From Aedoeadaptatus ivorii (GTDB lineage: Bacteria; Bacillota; Clostridia; Tissierellales; Peptoniphilaceae), in NCBI RefSeq assembly GCF_030815095.1, contig NZ_JAUSWF010000007.1, forward strand, positions 66,524-130,523: a DNA stretch of 64,000 nucleotides. The letters run 5' to 3'. This document shows positions 17,162 through 25,538 of the stretch, one piece after another (position 1 is the stretch's first letter; every line of letters begins with the position of its first letter). The notes beneath the pieces are model-generated. The model saw nothing but the letters and a program-made list of their open reading frames with translations, did not search any database and was not told the origin of the DNA. Made by a program: the position numbers and the translations under genes.

Positions 17162-18034
17162 TTATAGATTTTTGAGATCTTCGATGCTGTCGATGTCCAT
17201 ATAGGCGGGGACGACCAAGCCGGTGCGCGCCCCTTCGAGATTGGGGCCCATATCGACCACGTTTTTGCCGTGTTTTTTGACGTAGAAGGCCGAAGAATTG
17301 GGGAGCCATACGCAAACGGTGGCGTCGGCGTCGCCGTTTTCTAAGGCGATAAAGGACGGTCCCGCCTCGACGGCGATCATGCGCACCGTAAAGCCGTGGC
17401 GGCGCAGGGCCTCGCCGATTACGTAGGTGGAGGCGTATTCGCTGTCCCACATGACGTGGGTCAGGGTGACGGTTCTGCCGTCGCCTTTGGGGACGCCTTC
17501 GGTCCATTCGCGCAAGCGCTCGGGATTGCGGTCCAGCCAGCCGCTCGCGATCTCTTCGATGTCCTTTTCGCCGGCGTTGACTTCGGCGAGGACTTCCTGC
17601 AACTCGTCGATGGTCCAGTAGAAGCGGTCCAAGATCTCGGCGGCGTCGGGATCGTCCTCGCGAAATCCCTTTCGCGAAAAGGTGTGGATCCGCTCTTCGC
17701 CGAAGATGTTTTTGGGATCGTCTAAAAATTTCAGATCCATATTGACGAATTTCCAGTGGGGCGCCCAGCCGGTGACGACGATGGGTTCTTTCTTTTTGTA
17801 GGCATCGGAGAGGAGCTGGGTCATTACCGCCGAGGAGCCGCTGTGGAGGGTTTGGGGAAGATCATAGGCTTCTACGGCCTCCCGGGCGGAGTGAAAGACG
17901 CCGCTGCCCGGTTCGATGCCGATAATTACGTTTTTCGGATTGTAGTCGGTAATCTCTTCTTCTTCCGGCGCTTGAGGGGCACAGCCCCACAGGAAGAGCG
18001 CCGCAAAGAGGAGCCACAGTTTACGGTATTTCAA
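17162..18034 (-). CDS. opuAC: Glycine betaine ABC transporter binding lipoprotein OpuAC
   Basis: Extracellular lipoprotein that captures glycine betaine or related compatible solutes. The N-terminus is a lipoprotein signal with lipobox LWGC. Lobe order is the OpuAC type: IIGIEPGSG first, then the MWDSEYAST lobe, and DIDSIEDLKNL at the end. Three aromatic segments expected to form the ligand cage are present (TGWAPHW, VMWDSE, CVWLPN). The start is TTG at 18034, overlapping the opuAB stop, with CGGAGGCGAGA before it; an ORF reading further upstream is out of frame with opuAB and not real. About 290 residues. Confidence 0.93.
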   Translation of the reverse strand: MKYRKLWLLFAALFLWGCAPQAPEEEEITDYNPKNVIIGIEPGSGVFHSAREAVEAYDLPQTLHSGSSAVMTQLLSDAYKKKEPIVVTGWAPHWKFVNMDLKFLDDPKNIFGEERIHTFSRKGFREDDPDAAEILDRFYWTIDELQEVLAEVNAGEKDIEEIASGWLDRNPERLREWTEGVPKGDGRTVTLTHVMWDSEYASTYVIGEALRRHGFTVRMIAVEAGPSFIALENGDADATVCVWLPNSSAFYVKKHGKNVVDMGPNLEGARTGLVVPAYMDIDSIEDLKNL

Positions 18035-18873
18035 TCTCGCCTCCGATCTTCGGTGAGGGCGCGGGTGATGCGGTCTAAGAGGATCGCCAAGATGACGATG
18101 GCGATGCCGGTGATAAAGCCCGGTCCGACCTCGTTGCGCGAGACCGCGACATAAATGCGGTTGCCGAGGCCCGGAGCGCCGATCATCGATGCCACCACGA
18201 CCATGGAGAGTGTGAGCATTAGGGTCTGATTGACGCCCGCCATAATGCTCTTTTTCGCCAGGGGAATCTCGGTGCCGAAGAGGCGCTGTCTGCCGTCGGC
18301 GCCGAAGGATTCGGTCGCCTCGATCAGCTCTTTGGGCACTTGGCGAATGCCCAAATTGGTCATGCGCACCACCGGGGGCATGGCAAAAATAATCGAGGAA
18401 ACCACGCCGGGGGCCATGCCGATCCCGAAAAAACTCACGGCGGGGATCAGGTAGACGAAGGCGGGCATGGTCTGCATAAAGTCGAGGATGGGCATAATGA
18501 CGGCTTGCGCCACATCGCTTTTGCTCATCCAGATGCCCAAGGGCACGCCCAAGACGACGGCCAATAGGGCAGAGACGAGGACCAAGCTCAGGGTGAGGAT
18601 CATATCGTCCCAAATGCCCTGGTTCCATATAAAGAGGAAGGAGAGGCCGCCTATCAAGACGATCGGCTTGAGTTTTTTGTGATTGGCAAAAAACAAGATC
18701 CCCATCACCAGGACGATAAAGACCGCCGGGTGAAAGAGGGAGAGGACAAAGCCGAAGAGTTCGACCAGGGCGTTGATGCCGTTTTTGATCGGCTCGAACA
18801 GAAACACCAGGTTTAGGCGCATCCATTCGACGATGGCGTCAAACCACTGAGATATGGGCAATTTATGCATCAT
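18031..18873 (-). CDS. opuAB: Glycine betaine ABC transporter permease OpuAB
   Basis: Integral membrane permease of 280 residues for betaine uptake during osmotic stress. It has several transmembrane segments and the binding-protein-dependent permease core (EAA-like loop around PKELIEATESFGADG, then a segment ending in GAPGLG). Two adjacent Met codons are possible starts (18873, 18870). It overlaps opuAA by 11 bp and opuAC by 4 bp, so the three subunits are coupled. Confidence 0.94.
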   Translation of the reverse strand: MMHKLPISQWFDAIVEWMRLNLVFLFEPIKNGINALVELFGFVLSLFHPAVFIVLVMGILFFANHKKLKPIVLIGGLSFLFIWNQGIWDDMILTLSLVLVSALLAVVLGVPLGIWMSKSDVAQAVIMPILDFMQTMPAFVYLIPAVSFFGIGMAPGVVSSIIFAMPPVVRMTNLGIRQVPKELIEATESFGADGRQRLFGTEIPLAKKSIMAGVNQTLMLTLSMVVVASMIGAPGLGNRIYVAVSRNEVGPGFITGIAIVILAILLDRITRALTEDRRRD

Positions 18874-20053
18874 GCATCTCCTTTCCGGCCAGGGCCGCGA
18901 GGACCGTTCCGCGAATGACGATGCCCTTGAGTCGCTTGCCTTCGACGATGGCGATGGGCAGTTTGGAGTCGTAGATTTCGTCGATCAGCGTATCCAGCTG
19001 GGTGTCCGCCGATGCGGTGGGGATGTCTCGAATGAGGATGGATTCGAGGTTTTCGTTTCCCTCCCGAACGGCGGCGAGGGCATCGTCGGCGGTGACGACG
19101 CCCTGGAGTTCCCGTAGGTTGTTAACCACATAGACCGACGAATTGCCCGTGGAGCGCATTTTCATCAGGGCGGAGCGGGGTCCGTTTTTTGAAATATTGA
19201 TGGTGTCGGGGCGAATCATAACGCTCGCGGCATCGAGAATTTTGGAGCGGTCCACGTCGCGGACGAATTCCTCCACAAAGTTGTTGGCGGGGGAGTTTAA
19301 GAGTTCGTCGGGCGTGCCGATCTGCACGATCTCGCCGTCTTTCATCAGGGCGATGCGATCGCCCAGCTTGAGCGCCTCGTTCAGGTCGTGGGTGATAAAG
19401 AGGACGGTCTTTTGCATTTCGCTTTGGAGGATCAACAGTTCGTCCTGCATTTCTTTTCGGATTAAGGGGTCGAGGGCCGAAAATGCCTCGTCCATAATCA
19501 AAATGTTGGTGTCGGCGGCGAGGGCGCGGGCGAGTCCGACTCGCTGCTGCATACCGCCGGAGAGCTGGTCGGGGTATTGATCCGTGTAGCCGTCGAGGCC
19601 CACCTTTAAGAGCGCCTCTTCGGCGCGCCGATTTGCTTCTTCGCGTCCGACGCCTTTTATGGTCAGGCCGTAGGCGGCGTTTTCCAATACGGTCTTGTGG
19701 GGGAATAAGGCAAAACTCTGAAACACCATGCTCATCTTTTCCCGCCGGGCGAGGCGCAGGGTTTCCTTGTCCATGGCGGTCAATTCTTCGCCGTCGATAT
19801 ACACTTTGCCGGCGGTGGGTTCGATCATGCGATTTACCAGGCGAATCAGGGTAGATTTTCCGCTGCCGGAAAGCCCCATAATCACGAACACTTCGCCCTC
19901 TTCTACGGTAAAGCTTGCGCGGTTGACGCCGACGGTCGCGCCGATTTCCTCTAAGATCTCGTCTTTGTGTTTTCCGTCCTTCAGCATTTCGAGTCCCTTT
20001 TTGGGGTCCTTGCCGAATATTTTTGTCAATTGTTCCACTACGATTTTCTGCAT
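18863..20053 (-). CDS. opuAA: Glycine betaine ABC transporter ATPase OpuAA
   Basis: ATPase of the OpuA importer (396 residues). Walker A is GLSGSGKST, signature LSGGMQQR, Walker B ILIMDEAFSALD. The C-terminal third carries a CBS-domain pair (VVNNLRELQGVVT ... LPIAIVEGKRLKGIV), the region that senses ionic strength in OpuA-type systems. The ATG at 20053 has AGGAGG at good spacing; the frame is open a further 72 codons without support. First gene of the operon and divergent from thiS. Confidence 0.95.
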   Translation of the reverse strand: MQKIVVEQLTKIFGKDPKKGLEMLKDGKHKDEILEEIGATVGVNRASFTVEEGEVFVIMGLSGSGKSTLIRLVNRMIEPTAGKVYIDGEELTAMDKETLRLARREKMSMVFQSFALFPHKTVLENAAYGLTIKGVGREEANRRAEEALLKVGLDGYTDQYPDQLSGGMQQRVGLARALAADTNILIMDEAFSALDPLIRKEMQDELLILQSEMQKTVLFITHDLNEALKLGDRIALMKDGEIVQIGTPDELLNSPANNFVEEFVRDVDRSKILDAASVMIRPDTINISKNGPRSALMKMRSTGNSSVYVVNNLRELQGVVTADDALAAVREGNENLESILIRDIPTASADTQLDTLIDEIYDSKLPIAIVEGKRLKGIVIRGTVLAALAGKEMHDA

Positions 20054-20160
20054 GGCATTCCTCCTATTATAAAATGTGTACCCAGTCGAAGGGGCGAAGA
20101 AAAGATAAATTCTCCTATAGGAAGTCGGGGAAAGCCTTGTCTTATGGTTGTGCATATGGT

Positions 20161-20235
20161 ACTCTACATCTAGAGTGCAAGAGCACGAAGGGGTACACCA
20201 CCGCGGGTGTAGTTTTCTTCGTGCTCTTTTTTTTA
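20161..20235 (+). promoter_or_regulatory. Structured leader with terminator upstream of thiS
   Basis: The leader contains a perfect small hairpin (ACTCTA / TAGAGT, 20161-20176), then a long hairpin: outer stem GAGCACGAAG (20181-20190) with CTTCGTGCTC (20217-20226), inner stem TACACC / GGTGTA around an ACCGCG loop, and eight T. The only upstream gene is transcribed away from it, so the terminator must act on the thiS transcript itself, suggesting attenuation. It lacks the CTGAGA and GAACCTG blocks of a TPP riboswitch. The ligand, if any, is unknown. Confidence 0.7.
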
Positions 20236-20252
20236 ACTCCGGGAGGTGTGTT

Positions 20253-20447
20253 GTGATTATTAACGGCAAGGCGTTTTCTGCAGACGGAGAACGGTCCCTC
20301 GTCCGCGTCCTCGAGGCGGCGGGCTACGATGCCGGCGCGGTGGTATGCGAGGTAAATCGAAATCTCGTCCGCCGCGCGGATATGCAGGACTATCTCGTCG
20401 AAGACGACGATATTGTGGAGGTGTTTTCGTTTACCGGTGGGGGTTGA
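20253..20447 (+). CDS. thiS: Sulfur carrier protein ThiS
   Basis: Ubiquitin-like sulfur carrier for thiazole synthesis. The 64-residue protein ends in Gly-Gly-Gly, whose last Gly is adenylated and thiocarboxylated. The N-terminus (MIINGKAF) and VCEVNRNLV match the family. The start is GTG at 20253 behind GGGAGGTG; the open frame extends upstream through the terminator hairpin, which is not coding. It overlaps thiF. Confidence 0.9.
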   Translation: MIINGKAFSADGERSLVRVLEAAGYDAGAVVCEVNRNLVRRADMQDYLVEDDDIVEVFSFTGGG

Positions 20448-21036
20448 TAGAAAAGCGGTCCTCGCCCGCCAAAGCGAGGCATGGAACGAACGCGCGAAGA
20501 ATGCGACCGTGGCGGTTTTGGGCTGCGGCGGCCTGGGTAGCAACATCGCCTGGATGCTTGCCCGCCTGGGGATCGGCATCATCCACATCTTCGATTATGA
20601 TGTGATCGAGCCGTCGAACTTGAACCGCCAGTGCTACGGCATAGGTGATATCGGCGCGCCCAAGGTAGAGGCGACGGCGCGGGCGATCGCAGCGGCGCTT
20701 CCCTTTGCGGAGGTGATTCCCCATTACGAAACCGTGGACCGGGCTGTGCTGGATCGAATCTACGGGACGGCGGATATTTTCGTCGAGGCGTTCGACGGCA
20801 AAGAAACCAAGGCCGCCTGTTTCGATTACTTTATCGAGAAAGAAAAGCCCTATGTCTGTACCACCGGCGTCGCCGGGCCGCGCGGGGAAGTAGAGCGCCG
20901 AACGATCGGCAATGTCCATATCGCCGGCGACTTCGACGGCGAAGACCGAAACGATTGCTATATACCGAAGGTGATGACCATCGCCGCCCTAGAGGCGCAG
21001 ACGGTGTTGGAACTGTTATGGAATGAGGAGGAATAG
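20437..21036 (+). CDS. thiF: ThiS adenylyltransferase ThiF
   Basis: E1-like enzyme that adenylates the ThiS C-terminus. The nucleotide-binding loop GCGGLGSN and the SNLNRQCYG segment, with its conserved Asn/Arg, are present. At about 200 residues it is the short form often found in anaerobic Bacillota, without the C-terminal zinc and rhodanese parts. The start is uncertain: GTG at 20437 gives a normal N-terminus and an 11-bp overlap with thiS; TTG at 20413 is an alternative. thiG follows after 1 bp. Confidence 0.9.
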   Translation: MGVDRKAVLARQSEAWNERAKNATVAVLGCGGLGSNIAWMLARLGIGIIHIFDYDVIEPSNLNRQCYGIGDIGAPKVEATARAIAAALPFAEVIPHYETVDRAVLDRIYGTADIFVEAFDGKETKAACFDYFIEKEKPYVCTTGVAGPRGEVERRTIGNVHIAGDFDGEDRNDCYIPKVMTIAALEAQTVLELLWNEEE

Positions 21037-21037
21037 A

Positions 21038-21799
21038 ATGGATACCTGGAAATTAGGAGACCGAGAGTTTACATCCCGCTTTATTTTGGGATCGGGCAAA
21101 TACGCCCCCGAGTTGATCGATGCCGCGGTGGAATACGCCGGCGCCGAGATGATCACCGTCGCCCTGCGCCGGGCCAATACGGCGGATGTAAAAAACATCC
21201 TCGATTATATCCCCGAAGGCGTGACGCTGATTCCCAACACCAGCGGCGCGCGCAATGCCGACGAGGCCGTGCGCATCGCCCGCCTCGCCAAGGAAATGGG
21301 CTGCGGCAATCTGGTAAAGATCGAGATTATGCGCGACTCCAAATACCTTCTGCCGGACAATGCCGAGACTCTAAAGGCGACCGAGATTTTGGCGAAGGAA
21401 GATTTTATCGTCATGCCCTATATGTATCCGGACTTAAACTTTGCCCGCGATATGCGCGATGCCGGCGCGGCTTCGATTATGCCCCTGGCCTCCCCCATCG
21501 GCTCCAATAAGGGGCTGGGCACCAAACCCTTTATTCAAATCTTAATCGACGAGATCGACCTGCCCATTATCGTCGATGCGGGAATCGGCCGACCTTCCCA
21601 GGCGGCAGAAGCCATGGAAATGGGCGCCGCCGCGATTATGGCCAATACGGGAATCGCCACGGCATCGGATATCACCATGATGGCAGAGGCCTTTAAGAAG
21701 GGGATCGAAGCCGGAAGATTGGGATACCTCGCCAAGCCCGGCCGCATTCTGGAACGGGGCGCGGATCCGTCTTCTCCTCTGCGGGACTTTTTCGATTGA
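21038..21799 (+). CDS. thiG: Thiazole synthase ThiG
   Basis: Forms the thiazole ring from deoxyxylulose 5-phosphate, dehydroglycine and ThiS thiocarboxylate. TIM barrel of 253 residues; the Schiff-base lysine is K94 in NLVKIEI. MPLASPIGSNKGL and IVDAGIGRPSQAAEAME are conserved phosphate-binding segments. The ATG at 21038 follows GAGGAGGAATAGA; an upstream in-frame start inside thiF is less likely. Confidence 0.96.
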   Translation: MDTWKLGDREFTSRFILGSGKYAPELIDAAVEYAGAEMITVALRRANTADVKNILDYIPEGVTLIPNTSGARNADEAVRIARLAKEMGCGNLVKIEIMRDSKYLLPDNAETLKATEILAKEDFIVMPYMYPDLNFARDMRDAGAASIMPLASPIGSNKGLGTKPFIQILIDEIDLPIIVDAGIGRPSQAAEAMEMGAAAIMANTGIATASDITMMAEAFKKGIEAGRLGYLAKPGRILERGADPSSPLRDFFD

Positions 21800-21811
21800 G
21801 AGGCGCATAGT

Positions 21812-22975
21812 ATGAACATTCAAGATGTGCACGAATATTTTCCGGAAATGGACAATATCGGCGAAGAAATTCCCGATGCCATTCGCGAAAGCTACGAACG
21901 ACAAAAAGACCGCGTCGTCACCGGCGCGGAGGTGATGGCGGCGCTACAAAAAGACCGCCTGGACCCGGACGACTACTTTGCCCTATTGAGCGATGCGGCG
22001 GAGGCGTATCTAAAGCCCATGGCGGAGCGGGCGCGCATGCTCAGAAAGCAGTACTTCGGCGACAATGTGTATGCCTTCTCGCCGCTGTATATCGCCAATT
22101 ACTGCGAAAACGGCTGTCGCTACTGCGGCTTTAACGCCAAAAGCGGCATTCAGCGCTCCATGCTGAACGAAGAAGAAATCGAACGGGAAATGGAGGCGCT
22201 GGCCAAAGACGGGATCGAAGACGTGCTGATCCTCACCGGCGAATCCTCCAAATATTCCTCGGTGGAATACATCGCCCGGGCGGTGGAACTCGCAAAGAAG
22301 TACTTCCGCGTGATCGGCCTCGAAATCTATCCCGCCAATGTAAAAGACTACGCGCGCTTCCGCGAGGCCGGTGCGGATTTCGTCACGGTCTTTCAGGAGA
22401 CCTATGACCCGGTGGCCTACGAATACTACCACCCCCACGGGCATAAACGCGCCATGAACTACCGCATGAACACCCAAGAGCGGGCGTTGATGGGCGGCAT
22501 GCGCGGCGTAGGATTCGGAGCGTTGTTCGGCCTGAGCGATCCTCTGCGGGATGCGTATTCGTTGGGGCTGCACGCGCACTTGCTGCAACGCAAATACCCC
22601 CACGGAGAAATCGCCGTGTCCCTGCCGCGCATTCGACCCACCCACGGCGCCGAGGAAGTGGAAAACAAGAACCGCATCGACGAGAAGAAGCTGATGCAGT
22701 ATCTCCTCGCCATCCGCATCTTTTTGCCCTTTGCCTCCATCACCATTTCCACGCGGGAAGGGGAGTCCTTCCGAAACGCCGCCATGTACTACGGCGCGAC
22801 GAAGATTTCCGCTTCGGTGGATACGGGGATCGGCCGCCGCACCGAAGAAAACCGCAAGGAAGCCGAAGGGGAAGAACAATTCGTCATCGACGATCAGCGC
22901 ACCCTCGACGATATCGAGAAGGATCTCGCCGAAATGGGGATGTATGTGCTGAGAAACGACTACATTCGGCTATGA
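21812..22975 (+). CDS. thiH: 2-iminoacetate synthase ThiH (radical SAM)
   Basis: Radical SAM tyrosine lyase that makes dehydroglycine anaerobically, the counterpart of the oxygen-dependent ThiO. The cluster motif C98-x3-C102-x2-C105 is in NYCENGCRYCGF. The 387-residue length fits. The end of the gene overlaps thiE by 4 bp. It needs a low-potential electron donor; an iron-sulfur flavoprotein lies two genes downstream. Confidence 0.95.
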   Translation: MNIQDVHEYFPEMDNIGEEIPDAIRESYERQKDRVVTGAEVMAALQKDRLDPDDYFALLSDAAEAYLKPMAERARMLRKQYFGDNVYAFSPLYIANYCENGCRYCGFNAKSGIQRSMLNEEEIEREMEALAKDGIEDVLILTGESSKYSSVEYIARAVELAKKYFRVIGLEIYPANVKDYARFREAGADFVTVFQETYDPVAYEYYHPHGHKRAMNYRMNTQERALMGGMRGVGFGALFGLSDPLRDAYSLGLHAHLLQRKYPHGEIAVSLPRIRPTHGAEEVENKNRIDEKKLMQYLLAIRIFLPFASITISTREGESFRNAAMYYGATKISASVDTGIGRRTEENRKEAEGEEQFVIDDQRTLDDIEKDLAEMGMYVLRNDYIRL

Positions 22976-23586
22976 GAAAGCTATATTTTGTCACCAATTC
23001 CGAGGCATTTTCCGATCGGGACGCTTTCTTTCGCTCCGTCGAATCCGCGTTAAAAGGCGGGATCGACTACTTGCAGCTGCGGGAGAAAAATCGCGGCGAC
23101 CTGGATGTGCTGCGTCTCGCCGATGCCCTGCACGACAAAGCTCGACAATACGGCACGAAGTTTATCGTCGACGATCGGGTCGATGTCGCCAAGGCGACGG
23201 AGTCAGGCGTGCACTTGGGAACCGACGATCTGCCCATTTCCGTCGCGCGAGAAATTTTAGGCGATAAGGCGCTGATCGGCGCATCGGTAAAGACCGTAGA
23301 GCGCGCGAAAGAGGCCGAAGCGGAAGGGGCGGATTATTTCGGCACCGGCGCGCTCTTTCCCACCACCACCAAGGTCATCACCCGGCGCACCTCCTTCGAC
23401 GACTTTTGCGCCATCAAAGAGACGGTGGACGTGCCGGTATTCGGCATCGGGGGCATCAACGAACAGACGCTCCCTGAATTAAAAGGCCTGCCCTTAGACG
23501 GCATCTGTGTGGTATCGGCGATCCAATACGCCGAGGTTCCCGAAGAGGCGGTGCGCCGCCTGCGGCGCCTGCTCGAAAGCATTTGA
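22972..23586 (+). CDS. thiE: Thiamine phosphate synthase ThiE, copy 1
   Basis: Couples HMP-pyrophosphate to thiazole phosphate. The 204-residue TIM barrel shows YLQLREKN, FIVDDRVDVA, GVHLGTDD and TGALFPTTTK. The start overlaps the thiH stop (ATGA). A second, more divergent copy lies at 25539, so one of them may have a specialised or TenI-like role; this copy looks the more canonical. Confidence 0.9.
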   Translation: MRKLYFVTNSEAFSDRDAFFRSVESALKGGIDYLQLREKNRGDLDVLRLADALHDKARQYGTKFIVDDRVDVAKATESGVHLGTDDLPISVAREILGDKALIGASVKTVERAKEAEAEGADYFGTGALFPTTTKVITRRTSFDDFCAIKETVDVPVFGIGGINEQTLPELKGLPLDGICVVSAIQYAEVPEEAVRRLRRLLESI

Positions 23587-23622
23587 TTTAGGCTGTGTTA
23601 TACTCCCCGTAGGAGGGAGACT

Positions 23623-24402
23623 ATGATTATTTACATGAGCGGCACGGGCAATACCGCCCACTGTGCGCGCGTTTTGGGTGAGCGGCTCCGAGAAGAGATC
23701 GTCGATATGACGCCCAAGATCCGCGCCGGCGATTTTTCGCCCGTCGAGAGCGCGCGATTGATCGTACTCACGCCCACATATTGTTGGCGCATGCCCCGAA
23801 TCGTAGAGGAGTATCTGCGGCAGATCGATATACGAGCGGAACGGATCTATTTTATTCTCACCTGCGGAAGCGGCATCGGCGCGGCATCGAAGTACGCCGA
23901 GGCGCTCGCCCGAGAAAAGAAGGTCGCATTCGGAGGTTTGACGGGCGTCGTGATGCCCGAAAACTACACCGCGCTATTCTCTCCGCCGCCCCAAGAAGAA
24001 GCGCGTGCCATTATCGGGCGAGCGGAGGAGCGGATTGATGAGATCGCATCGGCGATCGAAGCGGGAAGTGCTATCGGCGATGCCCCCACATGGAAAGGTC
24101 GCCTGCTTTCCGGCATGGCGCCCCTGTTCGATGCCTGTATCGTAACGGCGCGGCCCTTTCGCGTTAAGGACAGCTGCATCGGCTGCGGCGAGTGCGCGCG
24201 CCGTTGCATGACCGCCAATATCGAGATGAAAGCGCAGAGGCCCCTCTGGCATGACCGCTGCATTCATTGCATGGCCTGTATCAATTACTGCCCGGTAGAG
24301 GCGATCGAATACGGCCGCCGCACGGCGGGAAAGGTGCGCTATACTTTCGAATCGGTTGAAAAAGAGGCGCGCCCTACGCCGAAAAAAGATGCCGAAAATT
24401 AA
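23623..24402 (+). CDS. Flavodoxin-ferredoxin fusion protein (EFR1-type)
   Basis: Small electron carrier of 259 residues. The N-terminal half is flavodoxin-like (YMSGTGNTA at 5-12 for FMN phosphate). The C-terminus holds two classical [4Fe-4S] motifs: C185, C188, C191, C195 and C213, C216, C219, C223, each with C-x2-C-x2-C-x3-C spacing. It follows thiE by 36 bp on the same strand with AGGAGGGAGACT before the ATG, so it may be the last gene of the thiS operon. A role as donor to ThiH or ThiC is inference. Confidence 0.85.
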   Translation: MIIYMSGTGNTAHCARVLGERLREEIVDMTPKIRAGDFSPVESARLIVLTPTYCWRMPRIVEEYLRQIDIRAERIYFILTCGSGIGAASKYAEALAREKKVAFGGLTGVVMPENYTALFSPPPQEEARAIIGRAEERIDEIASAIEAGSAIGDAPTWKGRLLSGMAPLFDACIVTARPFRVKDSCIGCGECARRCMTANIEMKAQRPLWHDRCIHCMACINYCPVEAIEYGRRTAGKVRYTFESVEKEARPTPKKDAEN

Positions 24403-24518
24403 TTAGGTAGCGCGCGGTACTGTGCTTTCGTCCTCGAAATATCCGAATCGTACGCCTTATTTTCGAAGAAAACTTTGGGAAGGAAGGCGTTTTTCGGGTG
24501 CCGTAATTTCATATATAT

Positions 24519-24547
24519 TTGACAAACGGGTTTCATGGTGTTAAGGT
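24519..24547 (+). promoter_or_regulatory. Promoter of the TPP-riboswitch transcript
   Basis: A consensus TTGACA is followed 17 bp later by TAAGGT, 17 bp ahead of the riboswitch. Confidence 0.65.
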
Positions 24548-24563
24548 GAATCTAATCCAATAT

Positions 24564-24645
24564 TTTGCAAGGGGGACTTGTAAAGTTGAGAAGGTAAAAC
24601 CTGACCCTTTGAACCTGTTAGTTAATACTATGGTAGGAATGCAAT
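24564..24645 (+). promoter_or_regulatory. TPP riboswitch (thi-box)
   Basis: The P1 helix TTGCA / TGCAA closes the domain. The conserved blocks are present: GGGGGACTTG, TTGAGA (variant of CTGAGA) with an AGGT / ACCT stem, ACCCTTTGAACCTG, TTAATAC and GGTAGGAATGC. It controls thiM-thiE-thiD-thiC by transcription termination at the hairpin that follows. Confidence 0.93.
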
Positions 24646-24674
24646 TCGGCGACCGAGTATCCGGCGTCGGACTT

Positions 24675-24705
24675 AAGGTATCTTCTCACGAAGATACCTT
24701 TTTTT
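24675..24705 (+). terminator. Riboswitch-controlled terminator
   Basis: A perfect 11-bp stem AAGGTATCTTC / GAAGATACCTT with a TCAC loop and a T run lies between the TPP aptamer and thiM. Confidence 0.92.
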
Positions 24706-24721
24706 GTGGAAAGAAGGCTGT

Positions 24722-25537
24722 ATGAGAGAAATCAGAGAAGCGTTAATAGACGCCCATAGGGCGGTCGGGAAAACGAATCCCGTCGCGCCGTCGATTACGA
24801 ATTTCGTCACGGTGGAATTTGTCGCCAACGCCCAGCTGGCGATCGGCGGCTCCGCGGCGATGGTCTATCTGCCCGACGAGGGAGAGGCGATGTGCCGCCT
24901 CGCAAAGAGCATCTATATCAATGTGGGGACGCTGATCCCTTCCCATAAAGAGACCGTACCCCGCACGGTAAAGTGCGCCCGCGAAAACGCCGCCTATGTA
25001 TTGGATCCGGTGGCAGCCGGCATGGGCGATTTGCGCACGGAGCTCTTGCAATATATGAAGGCGTATCCGCCGCGCATTATCCGCGGCAATGCCTCGGAGA
25101 TCCTTACAGTGGCAAAGCTGTGGGGCCTGATCGACGGCACATCGGGCAAGGTGCGCGGGGTGGATGCCACCGAATCGGTGGAGACCGCCCGCGCAGCGGC
25201 AGAGCACTTGGCCGCCTATATCGGCGGTGCGGTGGCGGTTTCGGGAAAAGAAGACCTCGTCACCGACGGAAAAAGGACCGTGGTATCGAAGGGCGGCAGC
25301 GCGTATTTTACCCGCATCACCGGGAGCGGCTGTTCCCTGGGCGGGGTAGCGGCGGTGTATCTCGCCGTGGCGGATCCCTTTGTGGCGGCGCTCGCGGCGA
25401 CCAACGCCTACAATGTGGCGGGAAAACGAGCCGAGGCGCAAGCGCGGGGCACCGCGAGTTTTCAAGTAGAGTTCTTGGATGCGCTCTCGAATCTCACCGC
25501 CGAGGACATCGCCGCCTGCGAAATGGAAGAGGTGTAA
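24722..25537 (+). CDS. thiM: Hydroxyethylthiazole kinase ThiM
   Basis: Salvage kinase phosphorylating the thiazole moiety (THZ). The 271-residue ribokinase-fold protein shows TNFVTVEFVAN, VLDPVAAGMG, IIRGNASEI and the catalytic TGSGCSLGG loop. The ATG at 24722 is used; an in-frame GTG at 24704 lies on the terminator T run. It is the first gene after the TPP riboswitch, with thiE2 one base behind its stop. Confidence 0.95.
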   Translation: MREIREALIDAHRAVGKTNPVAPSITNFVTVEFVANAQLAIGGSAAMVYLPDEGEAMCRLAKSIYINVGTLIPSHKETVPRTVKCARENAAYVLDPVAAGMGDLRTELLQYMKAYPPRIIRGNASEILTVAKLWGLIDGTSGKVRGVDATESVETARAAAEHLAAYIGGAVAVSGKEDLVTDGKRTVVSKGGSAYFTRITGSGCSLGGVAAVYLAVADPFVAALAATNAYNVAGKRAEAQARGTASFQVEFLDALSNLTAEDIAACEMEEV

Positions 25538-25538
25538 G

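Noticed and set aside
17162..18034. Apparent circular permutation of the betaine-binding protein (second lobe before first)
   Set aside because: The order IIGIEPG ... then WDSE ... DSIEDLK is what I recall for Bacillus subtilis OpuAC itself, so it is the normal arrangement for this subfamily.
17162..18826. A 554-codon open frame suggesting a permease-binding protein fusion
   Set aside because: The upstream part is out of frame with opuAB and reads as Arg/His/Pro-rich nonsense. The real opuAC starts at TTG 18034.
20181..20234. T-box riboswitch upstream of thiS (ACCGCGG resembles part of the T-box)
   Set aside because: The full AGGGTGGNACCGCG block is missing, no specifier stem-loop is visible, and the leader is too short for a standard T-box.
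22010..22879. 289-codon minus-strand ORF inside thiH
   Set aside because: Antisense shadow of thiH with no family resemblance.
24519..24725. Small ORF between the thi units
   Set aside because: It is formed by the TPP riboswitch and its terminator, which explain the sequence better.
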